From NCBI RefSeq assembly GCF_008329985.2, contig NZ_CP038437.2, positions 3,410,001 through 3,474,000 on the forward strand: 64,000 nt of DNA, read 5' to 3'. Source of the DNA: Halomonas binhaiensis (GTDB taxonomy: Bacteria > Pseudomonadota > Gammaproteobacteria > Pseudomonadales > Halomonadaceae). Below the pieces are notes generated by a model. That model did no database searches. It saw only the letters and a program-made list of their open reading frames with translations, and was not told where the DNA came from. This document shows, in pieces, positions 26,008 to 35,182 of the stretch. A program made the position numbers and the translations under genes. Position 1 is the stretch's first letter, and every line of letters starts with the position of its first letter.

Positions 26008-26520
26008 ATGCAGGCCCCTCACATCGAAGCTCTCTATCGCCAACATGCCGATGAGCTGCGCCAGTATCTTGCGCGCCAGCTGGGCTGCCGCCACCTGGCC
26101 GAAGACCTGTGTCAGGATGTCTTTGTACGCCTGCAATCACAGCAGGACCTGATTGCCATTCACGAGCCGCGGGCCTGGCTCTACCGGGTGGCTCGCCACC
26201 TTGTCATCGATCATTACCGTCGCGAAGGCGCACGCCCGGCCTGCATCGGCCTGGACGATCCTGCGCTATGCCTGGCCTGTCCACGTGCCACGCCGGAACA
26301 TGTCAGCGATGCCCGACAAAGCCTGGAGCGTATCCGCTTATTGCTGACGCAATTGCCGGAGCATCTGCGCAATGCCCTGCTGTGGCACCGCATCGATGGT
26401 CTCGCTCAACGGGTCATTGGCCAGCGCCTTGGGGTCTCGGAAAGCATGGCGGGACGCTATATCCGCCAGGCCGAGGAAAGCTTGCTTGCCCGACACGCCA
26501 TCACAGGTGCCAACGCTTGA
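26008..26520 (+). CDS. ECF sigma factor (FecI/PvdS-type), without anti-sigma partner
   Basis: 170 residues with sigma region 2 (EALYRQHADELRQYL, CRHLAEDLCQDVFVRL, WLYRVARHLVIDHYRRE) and region 4 (LTQLPEHLRNALLWHRIDGL, IGQRLGVSESMAGRYIRQ). ATG 26008 has GAGGA upstream; an ATG 24 bases earlier has none. No FecR-like gene lies nearby, and no receptor here has an STN signalling domain, so it is not a standard cell-surface signalling triad. It may, like PvdS, be Fur-controlled and activate siderophore genes. Confidence 0.8.
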   Translation: MQAPHIEALYRQHADELRQYLARQLGCRHLAEDLCQDVFVRLQSQQDLIAIHEPRAWLYRVARHLVIDHYRREGARPACIGLDDPALCLACPRATPEHVSDARQSLERIRLLLTQLPEHLRNALLWHRIDGLAQRVIGQRLGVSESMAGRYIRQAEESLLARHAITGANA

Positions 26521-26551
26521 TTCGCCGTCATCAAGGCGCTCTTGATTAGTT

Positions 26552-26570
26552 GATAATGCTTTGCATTAAC
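26552..26570. promoter_or_regulatory. Fur box upstream of the MFS exporter and importer operon
   Basis: GATAATGCTTTGCATTAAC, 14 of 19 positions identical to the Fur consensus. This is the best Fur-like site in the window, about 107 bp before the MFS start. Confidence 0.7.
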
Positions 26571-26676
26571 TTTTGCGGTATGCCATTCTTCCGCGTCCGG
26601 AAACGTTGTGATCGAAAATGCGCAACGCCCACGACAGACCAGCAAAAACACAAGCAAAGGCGAAAGACGAGAGACC

Positions 26677-28104
26677 ATGTCCCAGGTGAAAATGCACGGC
26701 AGTCGAGTATTGATCAGCGTACTGCTGGGCACCTTCACCGTCAGCCTGAACAACAGTGCGCTAAACCTGGCCGTGGCCGAGCTGATGGACACCTTCCAGG
26801 CAAGTGCCGTGCTGGTCAGTTGGGTGGTGACGCTGTTTCTGATCAGCATGGGCATGACCATGCCCATGACCGGTTATCTCGCCGACCGCTTCGGCAAGAA
26901 ACGTATCTACCTGCTGGGCCTTTGGTTGTTCCTGGCCGGTTCACTGGCAGGCGCTGCCGCCCAAGGATTGGGCGGCATCATTCTGGCGCGAGGTATCCAG
27001 GGCATTGCTGCAGGCCTGATGATCCCGTTGTCGCTGTCGCTGATCTTTGCCGCCTACCCCAGCGACCAGCGCGGCAAGGCCAGTGGCATCTGGGGCTTCG
27101 CGGTCATGCTGGCACCTGCCATTGGACCTACGGTCGGGGGCCTGCTGCTGGAAGTCACCCACCAATGGCGCGCCCTGTTTCTGATGAACGTGCCTTTCGC
27201 CCTGGCCGGACTGGTCAGCGCCCATCTTTACCTGCCCAACGAAGCTCCCAATCGGCAAAGGCGCTTCGACTTCTACGGCTTCTTCTTCGTCACCCTGGGC
27301 ATGGGCGGCGTGCTGTTCGCGCTGGGCAGCATGCGCACCCTGGAAGACCTGCTGTCACTCGACCACCTTGTCCCCCTCGTATTGGGCAGCGTTGCGCTTG
27401 CTGTCTTCGTCTGGGTGGAAAAACGCGTGGTACATCCCCTGCTCAACCTGGGGCTGTTCGCGGTTCAACGCTATCGTGCCAGCGTCATCATCGCCTGCAT
27501 TCAGGCGGTGGTGACCTTCGGCTGTATCCTGCTCATACCGCTATGGATGCAACATGCCCAGGGCTACGGTGCACTGGCTACCGGTCTGATCTTCCTGCCC
27601 ACCGCCATCGCCGCGGCCTGCTGCTCGCCCTATGCCGGTAGCTTGATCGATCGCTATTCACCCCGCTGGGTCATCACCGCGGGCCTGGTGGTTACCACCG
27701 CTAGCCTGGCAGGCATGGGCATGCTCGAGATAGCCGCGCCGTTGTGGATGGCAGGCGCCTTGATGGCCTTGCGTGGCATTGGGCAAGGCTTCGCCTATCT
27801 GCCCTCGACCACGGTTGGCCTCAATGACTTGCCCAACGACGCCGTGGCACAGGGTTCGGCGATGAACAATATTTCCCGTCGCCTGCTGTCATCGGTCGGG
27901 ATCGTGGCCTTGTCGTTGTATTATGAGCTGCGCGTCTCACATCAGCTGGCGTTGGGCGTGCCGATGACCGAAGCCAGTGCCCAGACATCGAGCGAAGCCT
28001 TCCTGGTGCTGGCCTTCATGACTTGCCTGGCCATTCCTCTGGCACTGTCCCTGCGCAGCCATCGAGACCAGAAAGAAGAACCACGCTACCAAACCCATCC
28101 ATGA
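26677..28104 (+). CDS. DHA2-type (EmrB/QacA) MFS exporter
   Basis: 475 residues with about 14 hydrophobic segments. Motif A GYLADRFGKKRIYL follows helix 2 and motif C (GFAVMLAPAIGPTVGG) lies in helix 5, both drug/siderophore-efflux features. The start ATG 26677 lies after GACGAGAG. It leads a unit with the iron-siderophore importer genes under a good Fur box. The achromobactin operon lacks its usual exporter, so this protein could export either siderophore. Confidence 0.8.
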   Translation: MSQVKMHGSRVLISVLLGTFTVSLNNSALNLAVAELMDTFQASAVLVSWVVTLFLISMGMTMPMTGYLADRFGKKRIYLLGLWLFLAGSLAGAAAQGLGGIILARGIQGIAAGLMIPLSLSLIFAAYPSDQRGKASGIWGFAVMLAPAIGPTVGGLLLEVTHQWRALFLMNVPFALAGLVSAHLYLPNEAPNRQRRFDFYGFFFVTLGMGGVLFALGSMRTLEDLLSLDHLVPLVLGSVALAVFVWVEKRVVHPLLNLGLFAVQRYRASVIIACIQAVVTFGCILLIPLWMQHAQGYGALATGLIFLPTAIAAACCSPYAGSLIDRYSPRWVITAGLVVTTASLAGMGMLEIAAPLWMAGALMALRGIGQGFAYLPSTTVGLNDLPNDAVAQGSAMNNISRRLLSSVGIVALSLYYELRVSHQLALGVPMTEASAQTSSEAFLVLAFMTCLAIPLALSLRSHRDQKEEPRYQTHP

Positions 28105-28120
28105 GCAAGAGAAAACAACG

Positions 28121-29164
28121 ATGGCTTTGCAGTTAATGCACCGCGTGCTGCTGAGATCGGCACTAGCAGGGCTGATGCTCGCGGGGCTGACCATGCCAGG
28201 CATCGCCCTGTCCGCTACGACGGGTGATGCGCGAACGGGTGAAGTGCGTACTGATCATGTACGTACGATAGCGAATGACTTCGGGGAAGCTCGCATCGAA
28301 GGCACTCCCCAGCGCGTCATCACCCTTTATCAAGGCGCTACCGACACGGCCGTCGCATTGGGTATCACTCCGGTCGGCGTGGTCGATTCCTGGCTGGAAA
28401 AGCCCATGTACCGCTATCTGCGCCCGGCCTTGAAGGATGTCGAGCACGTCGGTCTGGAAACCCAGCCCAACCTGGAGAAGATCGCCTGGCTGAATCCTGA
28501 CCTGATCATCGCAACCCGTTTCCGCCATGCCCAGGTAAAGCCACTGCTCGACAAGATGGCCCCCACCGTGGCCCAGCGCAGTGTGTTCGACTTCAAGGGC
28601 ACGCTGCAACTGATGGGAGAAGCCTCCGGCCGCGAGCAGCAGGCCACGGCACTGTTGCAGGACTGGGAACACAGGATCGCGGACTTCCGCAGCAAGATTG
28701 CCGCCAAGCTTGGCGATGAGTGGCCGCAAAAGGCCGCTGTGGTGCGCTTCAAGAGTGACCATGCGCGGGTCTACAGCACCGGTTTCGCCGGTTCCATTCT
28801 TGACGAGATCGGCTTTCTCCAACCGAAAGCTTTCCAGGACCAGGGCTGGGGCATGAAGCTGACCAGCATGGAAAACATTCCGGTGATGAACGCCGATGTG
28901 CTGTTCATCCTCATGGACGAGTCAGACCCTGCCATTCAGGCCAACTATCGCCGCTGGTCATCCCATCCGCTGTGGCAGCAACTGGATGCCGTTCAGCACG
29001 GGCGTGTCTACCAGCCAGACCCCGTGACCTGGCTGATGGGCGGCGGCATCCTCGCCGCCAATGCGGTGCTGGATGATCTCTACGCGCTGTATGACCTTGA
29101 GAATGACCTTGAGAATGGCCTGGAAAAAGCATCAACAAGAGGAGTCGTAGGTGCTGACCACTAG
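28121..29164 (+). CDS. periplasmic ferric-siderophore-binding protein (FecB/CbrA-like)
   Basis: 347 residues with an N-terminal signal sequence (hydrophobic 10-30, ending GIALSA). Class III binding-protein pattern: PQRVITLYQGATDTAVALGI, NLEKIAWLNPDLIIAT, and GSILDEIGF in the C-lobe. The family binds iron complexes of hydroxamates or citrate-type siderophores. A duplicated stretch (YDLENDLENGLEK) near the C-terminus comes from a small DNA tandem repeat. It overlaps the first permease gene. Confidence 0.87.
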   Translation: MALQLMHRVLLRSALAGLMLAGLTMPGIALSATTGDARTGEVRTDHVRTIANDFGEARIEGTPQRVITLYQGATDTAVALGITPVGVVDSWLEKPMYRYLRPALKDVEHVGLETQPNLEKIAWLNPDLIIATRFRHAQVKPLLDKMAPTVAQRSVFDFKGTLQLMGEASGREQQATALLQDWEHRIADFRSKIAAKLGDEWPQKAAVVRFKSDHARVYSTGFAGSILDEIGFLQPKAFQDQGWGMKLTSMENIPVMNADVLFILMDESDPAIQANYRRWSSHPLWQQLDAVQHGRVYQPDPVTWLMGGGILAANAVLDDLYALYDLENDLENGLEKASTRGVVGADH

Positions 29165-30155
29165 ACTGGCAAAACTCACGGGACTGGCCTGTGGCTTGTT
29201 GCTTGCCCTCATCGCTTTTGTCGCCAGTGTGGCTCTCGGGCACACGGCAATCAGCGCGACTGATCTGATCGATGCCGTGCTGCACTATGATCCCACCAAC
29301 ATCGACCAGATCATCGTGCGCAGCGAACGCTTGCCGCGTGCCATGATCGCCGCCATTGTCGGTGCCAGCCTGGCCGTCGCCGGGGCGCTGATGCAGACCA
29401 TGACACGCAATCCGCTGGCCTCCCCGGGCATCCTCGGCATCAATGCCGGCGCCATGTTCTTCGTGGTGGTCTCCGTCACGCTATTGCCCCTGCATTCGCC
29501 CTCTCAATATGTGTGGGCGGCGTTGTTCGGTGCCTGTATTGCCGCCGCTGTGGTTTACCTGCTCGGCCGTGGCCGCCATGGTGAGTTATCACCGCTACGT
29601 GTGGTGCTGGCCGGAGTCGCAGTCACCGCGCTGTTTGTATCGTTCAGCCAAGGGCTGTTGATCATTGATCAGGAAGGCTTCGAGAGCGTGCTGTTCTGGC
29701 TGGCCGGATCCGTGTCGGGGCGCGAACTGGACATGCTCACTCCGTTGCTGCCGCTGTTTCTCAGCGCAGCCGTGCTCTGCCTGGTGCTGATGCGGCATGC
29801 CAATGCCTTGCTGCTGGGTGATGATGTGGTCAAGGGTCTCGGCCTGAGCGCCAATGTCATCAAGCTGCTGCTCGGTCTCGTGGTCATTCTGCTTGCCGGC
29901 AGTTCGGTGGCACTGGCCGGCATGATCGGCTTCGTCGGCCTGATTGTGCCGCATATGGCCCGAGGTCTGTTTGGCGTGGACCACCGCTGGATGCTGCCTG
30001 GTTGCATGCTGCTCGGTGCTGGCCTGCTGCTGTTTGCTGATGTCGTGGCACGTTTCGTGATCCCCCCTCAGGAAATCCCCGTCGGGGTCATGACCGCTCT
30101 GCTCGGTACCCCCTTCTTCATCTACATTGCCCGCAGGAGGCTCCAGGCAGCATGA
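29151..30155 (+). CDS. FecCD-family ferric-siderophore ABC permease, first subunit (CbrB-like)
   Basis: 334 residues with about nine to ten membrane helices. Family blocks: MTRNPLASPGILGINAGA and GMIGFVGLIVPHMAR, the coupling-helix region that meets the ATPase. GTG start with GAGGAG eight bases upstream, inside the end of the binding-protein gene. Its stop overlaps the next ATG. No ATPase gene follows; the only candidate is at 51061. Confidence 0.9.
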   Translation: MLTTRLAKLTGLACGLLLALIAFVASVALGHTAISATDLIDAVLHYDPTNIDQIIVRSERLPRAMIAAIVGASLAVAGALMQTMTRNPLASPGILGINAGAMFFVVVSVTLLPLHSPSQYVWAALFGACIAAAVVYLLGRGRHGELSPLRVVLAGVAVTALFVSFSQGLLIIDQEGFESVLFWLAGSVSGRELDMLTPLLPLFLSAAVLCLVLMRHANALLLGDDVVKGLGLSANVIKLLLGLVVILLAGSSVALAGMIGFVGLIVPHMARGLFGVDHRWMLPGCMLLGAGLLLFADVVARFVIPPQEIPVGVMTALLGTPFFIYIARRRLQAA

Positions 30156-31225
30156 GCCAAGAGCACATCAGCCAAAAGCACATGAACCAGACACTGAACA
30201 TGCGCGGCAGTGGCAGAAACAGCTACCCTGCGCAACATGCCAAACAGCGCGCCCTGTACATCCTTCTCAGTCTGGGTGCCTTGTTGCTGGCCAGTGCCTG
30301 GCTGTCGCTGAGCCTCGGCAGCTATCCTACCCACCCTCTCAAGGTACTCGATGCCCTCGTCGCGCCAGCTTCCAGCGATATCGGTTTCATCATCTGGGAA
30401 CTGCGCCTGCCGCGTATCGTGCTGGCCGTCCTGGTCGGTGCGGCTCTGGCCAGTGCCGGGGCCATTCTGCAGGGCATCGTACGCAATCCGCTGGCGTCAC
30501 CGGATGTGATCGGTATCACCGGTGGCGCTTCGGTCGCGGCGGTACTGTTTCTGGTCTCGCTCAGCACCACACTGAGCATGCTGTGGCTGCCTGTTGCCGC
30601 CATTCTCGGGGCCTTTGCGGCAGCGCTGGTGGTATTCGCCCTGGCCTGGAGAAAGGGCATGACCCCGACACGCCTGGTGCTGGTCGGGGTGGGCATTTCC
30701 GCCGCCATGGGAGCGGTGACCACGCTGTTGATCGTGCTCAGCGACGATACCCTGGCCATGAATGCCTATGTGTGGCTGACCGGCAGTATCTACGCGGCCC
30801 AGTGGGGGGACATACAGGGCCTGCTGCCCTGGCTGGTTCTCTTCATCCCCCTCGCCCTGCTCTACTCCCGGCATATGGATACGCTCAGCCTGGGCGACGA
30901 CACCGCCACCGGCCTGGGCGTCAATGTCACCACAAGCCGCCTGCTGATGATGATCTGCAGCGTGGCCTTGGCAGGCTCCGCCGTGGCCTTCGCCGGCGGC
31001 CTGAGCTTCGTTGGCCTGGTCGCCCCGCATATCGCCCGCCGCCTGATCGGACGGGGTTTCGCCCTGCTGCTGCCGGTATCGGCACTGGTCGGAGGTCTGA
31101 TCGTGCTGTATGCCGATTTGCTGGGCCGGGTGGCCTTCCTGCCGCGGGACCTGCCTGCCGGGATCTTCGTTTCCGGTATCGGTGCGCCGTTTTTCGTCTA
31201 CCTGCTGTACCGGATTCGCCAATAG
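30152..31225 (+). CDS. FecCD-family ferric-siderophore ABC permease, second subunit (CbrC-like)
   Basis: 357 residues, paralogous to the preceding subunit: VRNPLASPDVIGITGGAS and GGLSFVGLVAPHIARRLIG. A 35-residue polar N-terminal extension (SQEHISQKHMNQTLN) includes another short repeat. Starts within the previous stop (ATGA). The two subunits form a heterodimeric inner-membrane channel. Confidence 0.9.
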   Translation: MSQEHISQKHMNQTLNMRGSGRNSYPAQHAKQRALYILLSLGALLLASAWLSLSLGSYPTHPLKVLDALVAPASSDIGFIIWELRLPRIVLAVLVGAALASAGAILQGIVRNPLASPDVIGITGGASVAAVLFLVSLSTTLSMLWLPVAAILGAFAAALVVFALAWRKGMTPTRLVLVGVGISAAMGAVTTLLIVLSDDTLAMNAYVWLTGSIYAAQWGDIQGLLPWLVLFIPLALLYSRHMDTLSLGDDTATGLGVNVTTSRLLMMICSVALAGSAVAFAGGLSFVGLVAPHIARRLIGRGFALLLPVSALVGGLIVLYADLLGRVAFLPRDLPAGIFVSGIGAPFFVYLLYRIRQ

Positions 31226-31235
31226 GACGTTGCCG

Positions 31236-31901
31236 ATGTCACACGAACCGTCATTTCATGTTCAGTCGTTTCATATTCGACCACGCGAAGAAAGGATTCC
31301 TGCGGAGCTGGTGCAGCGCTTCCAGGATATCGCCACGTCCACGCTGGGCCACTTCACCGATTTCGGTGCCATCACCTCGCTGCAGCCGATACGGCGTCCG
31401 ATCCGCATGCTCGGCACCGCCTTGACGGTGAGGATTCCGCATATCGACGGCAGCATCATTCGCCAGGCCTTGCTGATGGCGTGTCCTGGGGATGTGCTGG
31501 TCATCGACATGTCCGGCGATGACAGACGTGCCTGCTGGGGAGAACTGCGTGCCTATGCCGCGCTACGCAAGGGGCTGGCTGGTGTAGTGACGTCGGGGGC
31601 AATCACCGATTGGCACCATCTGTCACGCCTGGCGCTTCCCGTATATTCACGCGGTACCAGTCCGCTGACGACGCGCGCCCTGGAGCTTGAAGGCGAGATC
31701 AACGTCCCGGTCGCCATCGATGGCGTCAGCATCAACCCTGGCGACCTGGTGCTGGGGGATGACGACGGCATCTTCGTGGTGCCGCCGCACCGTGCAGCTT
31801 CCCTGCTGGAACAGGCCATCGACAAGCAGGCCCAGGAAGACCGCCGCCGCCAAGAGCTTGCCGAAGCCTATCCGCATTGGTTTGCGACGCACGCGAAGTA
31901 G
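31236..31901 (+). CDS. RraA-family protein (HMG aldolase/oxaloacetate decarboxylase-like)
   Basis: 221 residues with RraA/MenG-like patterns: GTALTVRIPHIDG, VLVIDMSGDDRRACWGE, GVVTSGAITDWHHL and NPGDLVLGDDDGIFVVPP. Relatives are Mg-dependent 4-hydroxy-4-methyl-2-oxoglutarate aldolases or oxaloacetate decarboxylases. The ATG lies 10 bp after the permease stop with AGGA upstream, so it is in the importer operon. Its use there is unclear: it might adjust pyruvate/oxaloacetate/2-oxo-acid pools that feed citrate-type siderophores. This is inference. Confidence 0.7.
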   Translation: MSHEPSFHVQSFHIRPREERIPAELVQRFQDIATSTLGHFTDFGAITSLQPIRRPIRMLGTALTVRIPHIDGSIIRQALLMACPGDVLVIDMSGDDRRACWGELRAYAALRKGLAGVVTSGAITDWHHLSRLALPVYSRGTSPLTTRALELEGEINVPVAIDGVSINPGDLVLGDDDGIFVVPPHRAASLLEQAIDKQAQEDRRRQELAEAYPHWFATHAK

Positions 31902-32122
31902 CTAAGCACAACGCCAAGTGATGCACCAGAAGCAGATCCACTTCTATCGACATAGAAATGAGGATGGCCAACCGGATTGGTTGTGCCGATTCCTGCGCAA
32001 AACTCGGCGGATATCATCCTTTTGGTTCCCAGCCACCTCTGCCTCTCACAACATGGTATGTTGCGAAGCCTCAGTGATTGTGTAGTGTTCCGTGTTGAGA
32101 TGAACGGGAGGAGGCAAGGCAG

Positions 32123-35100
32123 ATGGATCCTGCTATTTACAATGAACGCTGGGTACTGAGTAGACGGGACTGGTCCGGCCAGTATGCAACCCATTGGACC
32201 ATCACTCCGACTTCGCAAGAAGGTGATGTCGATGTCGTGGTACCGGATGATGTGGACTGCGTGCCACTCTATCCGCTTCGATACGGGCTGACGGAAGAAA
32301 GCTGCCGTGTCGACTCCTTGGGCAACCTATCTGTAGCGGAATACCCCGGTGGACCAGAAGGTAAGACGTATGGTCTGCGACTGCTACGGCCACGCAGTAT
32401 CGTCTACCTGTTCTATATGGATGGGGATGAGCTCCAGCATCTTGTGTATCAGGTCACGGAAGATGTCTGCTTCTCGCCACTTCCGCAGGAACTAGCGGCC
32501 AAAGCGGCTGAGAAGAGTGAGTTCGGGGATCAGGATGACTTTCTGTTCCCGATGGGAGCCGTGATCACCCCCTGGTTGCCTGCGCCGAAAATCGAGGTCA
32601 CGAACACCATCTACCTAATGGTGACCGATACACTGCTGACGACCGAAACCATCGACTCCCTGACCGGACGCTTGGATGAACTGAGCGGTCAGGTTTTGAC
32701 CCGCGTGCGTACCGATCAGTTGGCCGAAGGTCAACGAGACGTCTTGCCGATCTCCGGCACTCTCGATGACGGTCGCTATGTCCCGGAAATGCAAGGTGAA
32801 CTGCACTATATCCGTAACCCCGCCAATCTGTCCTGGAGTGAAAGCCGTCCTGAGGCACCGAATGGCAGCCTGGCGGTGTCGACACTGAACCGCTTCTTCA
32901 AGCGCTTCAATGGTGAGCGTGAGGACATAGAGCCTCTGGCCGTGGTGCTCCACGATCCCGTTGGGGTGATGAGTGAGCTCAATCACCGCTTGGCCACCCA
33001 ACTGACAGCGCTGAGTGAGTATTGCCGTGACAACGCCCGTAAGCTCCGCGTCAAGGAGATGATTGAGCGGCTTGGCGATGCCAGATATTCCGAGCTTTAT
33101 GATCGCCATCTCAAGATAGGCGTAGATGAAGACATTCGGGAAGCGGTGCGTGAACAAACTGGTGTGGACCTCTCCCCAGAAGTGGTTGCCGATGCCCAGG
33201 GGCAATTGGCACGTAACCAGCGCTTGAGTAATTACCGCGCTCAGGAGGCAGGAGCCTTCGAGCAAGAGTTTCAGCAACGCCTGAAAGAGCTCGCACAGCA
33301 GGTAGAAACCGCTGCGGCTGAGCAGTGGAATGACTGGCAAGGTTTGCAGGAACGCTACCATGCCATGCTGGAGCTGTATGACGAAACCGATGACACCAAC
33401 TATCTCGATCTGCGTGTAGTGGTGGCGCATACCCTGACCGGGCTGTTCCATGATGAACAGGGCCAGGAGTACCTGAAAGCGCAATTGGACGGTGAACGGC
33501 CACTGGTGAATAGCCTGTTCTATCGTGCCCTGCTGGGGCATCCGCTGGTCGAAGCGTATGTGAGCGAGGATGCGACCACGGCCAAGAAGCGTTTCGACGA
33601 AGCCCTGGCTGAGCCTCAATTACCCATGTCCTTGGGCAATGCCCAGATCCGCACCCTGGTGGATAACAGTGTCGGTGAAGCCTTGTCACGCTTGCAGCGG
33701 GTGCTGAACCAGTTGCCAGATGATGCCGCTTCCGCCCAATTGGGTATGGTCGTCACCGCGCTAACAAGGCCTGCCAGTGGTGCAGCTACAACCTTCTGGC
33801 CTTCTTCATGGCGAGCCATGCTGGAAATCCTGTTTGGAGAAGCCGTTATTCCCGAGCAGGTGCCGGCCAGCAAGGTCGGAAGCTGGTTTGCCCATGTGGC
33901 TGGGGGCTCGACACACCAAGCCTTCCGCCCTACCGAAGCGGCCAACGATCCACTCTATCTGCTACGCACCCAGAAACTCGATGTCGATGGCAGTAGCCAA
34001 TACACCCCGCTCAAGGCCGCGTTGAAAGCCCATGTGCATTTCTGGCACGGGGCTAAAGGATTTTTGGGTGGCCTGGGCATGTGGGCTTCACTGGATAGTG
34101 TGGGGAAGGCCATCAGGCAGTGGGGTGACAAGGACGGCCAGGCCCTGGCCAACTCGCTTAATCTCGGCTCGGCAATGCTGGCCGTAGGTGCTTCTGGTAC
34201 TGGCCTTCTGGCTGCGGGTGCCGGCTGGAGCCGTGACGTCAGGATGGTAGAGCAGGGGCGCGAGGCAAGTCGCCGCGCAGCACAGGTTGCTGATCGGGTG
34301 GGCAACTGGGCCATTGCCTTTGCAGCGGCAAGTGCATTACTGGCAAGCACATATGATTATATCCTTTCTCGTGAGGAGTCTGGAGATGCTCGTACTTTGA
34401 CATTGACTGGTTCTCTGATGAAATTTGGCCAGACAGGTGTTGGAGCTGCTCATTTATTAGGAAAAGCAAGGTCGTTTAATAGAGTTATGGGAACTGCTGT
34501 GGAGATGTCTGGCAATACCCTTCTAACTCGAGGTATTCAGGCTGGAAGTAGTGCAGCCCTTCGAGTGACTGCCATTAGTGCTAGCACAGTTGGTTGGGTG
34601 ATTCTAGGTCTCGACGCGCTCTATACCGGAATACGTGCCTGGCATGATCAAGTGGTAGCAGAACAGAAATTCACCGACTGGATCGGCCGAAGCTACTGGG
34701 GAACTGGCAATAACAGTGATGGTTATCCATTGCAGGATGTCTTTGGCCAGAACGAGGTTGAAGAGCTACGCCAGTTTTACCGCCTCTTTCAGGCTCCCCA
34801 TTTCGAAGTCGAACATAGTGCTCCGATTTGGGACCCGGCAATGTCAGGCGTTGTGGAAGATGGCCATACCGAGGTAACCGTCATCTTTCCGGGGTGGCAG
34901 CCTCAGGTCAGTCAGTTCCAACTCATTCACCACAGTAAGGTGAAAGTTGCGACTCGGCTCTCTGATTCCACACTGGTCGAAAGCAAGGACGGTTATGGCA
35001 AGTTGACCTATCAGACGTGGGCCATGGGCGACAATATCGAGATTAGTTACTGGCCCAACCGCTTTGCGGATGAAGAATTCATCTTGTATGACGAAGCAAC

Positions 35101-35182
35101 TGAGAAGCAGCGTGAACAAGAGCGGCGAGAGCAGTTGGAAAAGTTCAATGCCCGACAGAAAGAACAAGGATCGGCACCGTGA
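32123..35182 (+). CDS. T6SS effector, VasX/BTH_I2691-like pore-forming toxin
   Basis: 1019 residues. The N-terminal ~160 residues fit the VasX N-terminal pattern (VPLYPLRYGL, TYGLRLLRPRSIVYLFYMDG). A long helical middle follows, then four hydrophobic stretches between about 640 and 840 (GFLGGLGMWASL, AMLAVGASGTGLLAAGAGW, AIAFAAASALLAS, STVGWVILGLDALYTGI), as expected for a colicin-like pore former. A soluble C-terminal domain ends in a charged helix. GGGAGGAGG precedes the ATG. Its stop overlaps the first putative immunity gene by 4 bp. No VgrG, chaperone or T6SS structural gene is in the window, so it depends on a T6SS elsewhere. Confidence 0.77.
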   Translation: MDPAIYNERWVLSRRDWSGQYATHWTITPTSQEGDVDVVVPDDVDCVPLYPLRYGLTEESCRVDSLGNLSVAEYPGGPEGKTYGLRLLRPRSIVYLFYMDGDELQHLVYQVTEDVCFSPLPQELAAKAAEKSEFGDQDDFLFPMGAVITPWLPAPKIEVTNTIYLMVTDTLLTTETIDSLTGRLDELSGQVLTRVRTDQLAEGQRDVLPISGTLDDGRYVPEMQGELHYIRNPANLSWSESRPEAPNGSLAVSTLNRFFKRFNGEREDIEPLAVVLHDPVGVMSELNHRLATQLTALSEYCRDNARKLRVKEMIERLGDARYSELYDRHLKIGVDEDIREAVREQTGVDLSPEVVADAQGQLARNQRLSNYRAQEAGAFEQEFQQRLKELAQQVETAAAEQWNDWQGLQERYHAMLELYDETDDTNYLDLRVVVAHTLTGLFHDEQGQEYLKAQLDGERPLVNSLFYRALLGHPLVEAYVSEDATTAKKRFDEALAEPQLPMSLGNAQIRTLVDNSVGEALSRLQRVLNQLPDDAASAQLGMVVTALTRPASGAATTFWPSSWRAMLEILFGEAVIPEQVPASKVGSWFAHVAGGSTHQAFRPTEAANDPLYLLRTQKLDVDGSSQYTPLKAALKAHVHFWHGAKGFLGGLGMWASLDSVGKAIRQWGDKDGQALANSLNLGSAMLAVGASGTGLLAAGAGWSRDVRMVEQGREASRRAAQVADRVGNWAIAFAAASALLASTYDYILSREESGDARTLTLTGSLMKFGQTGVGAAHLLGKARSFNRVMGTAVEMSGNTLLTRGIQAGSSAALRVTAISASTVGWVILGLDALYTGIRAWHDQVVAEQKFTDWIGRSYWGTGNNSDGYPLQDVFGQNEVEELRQFYRLFQAPHFEVEHSAPIWDPAMSGVVEDGHTEVTVIFPGWQPQVSQFQLIHHSKVKVATRLSDSTLVESKDGYGKLTYQTWAMGDNIEISYWPNRFADEEFILYDEATEKQREQERREQLEKFNARQKEQGSAP

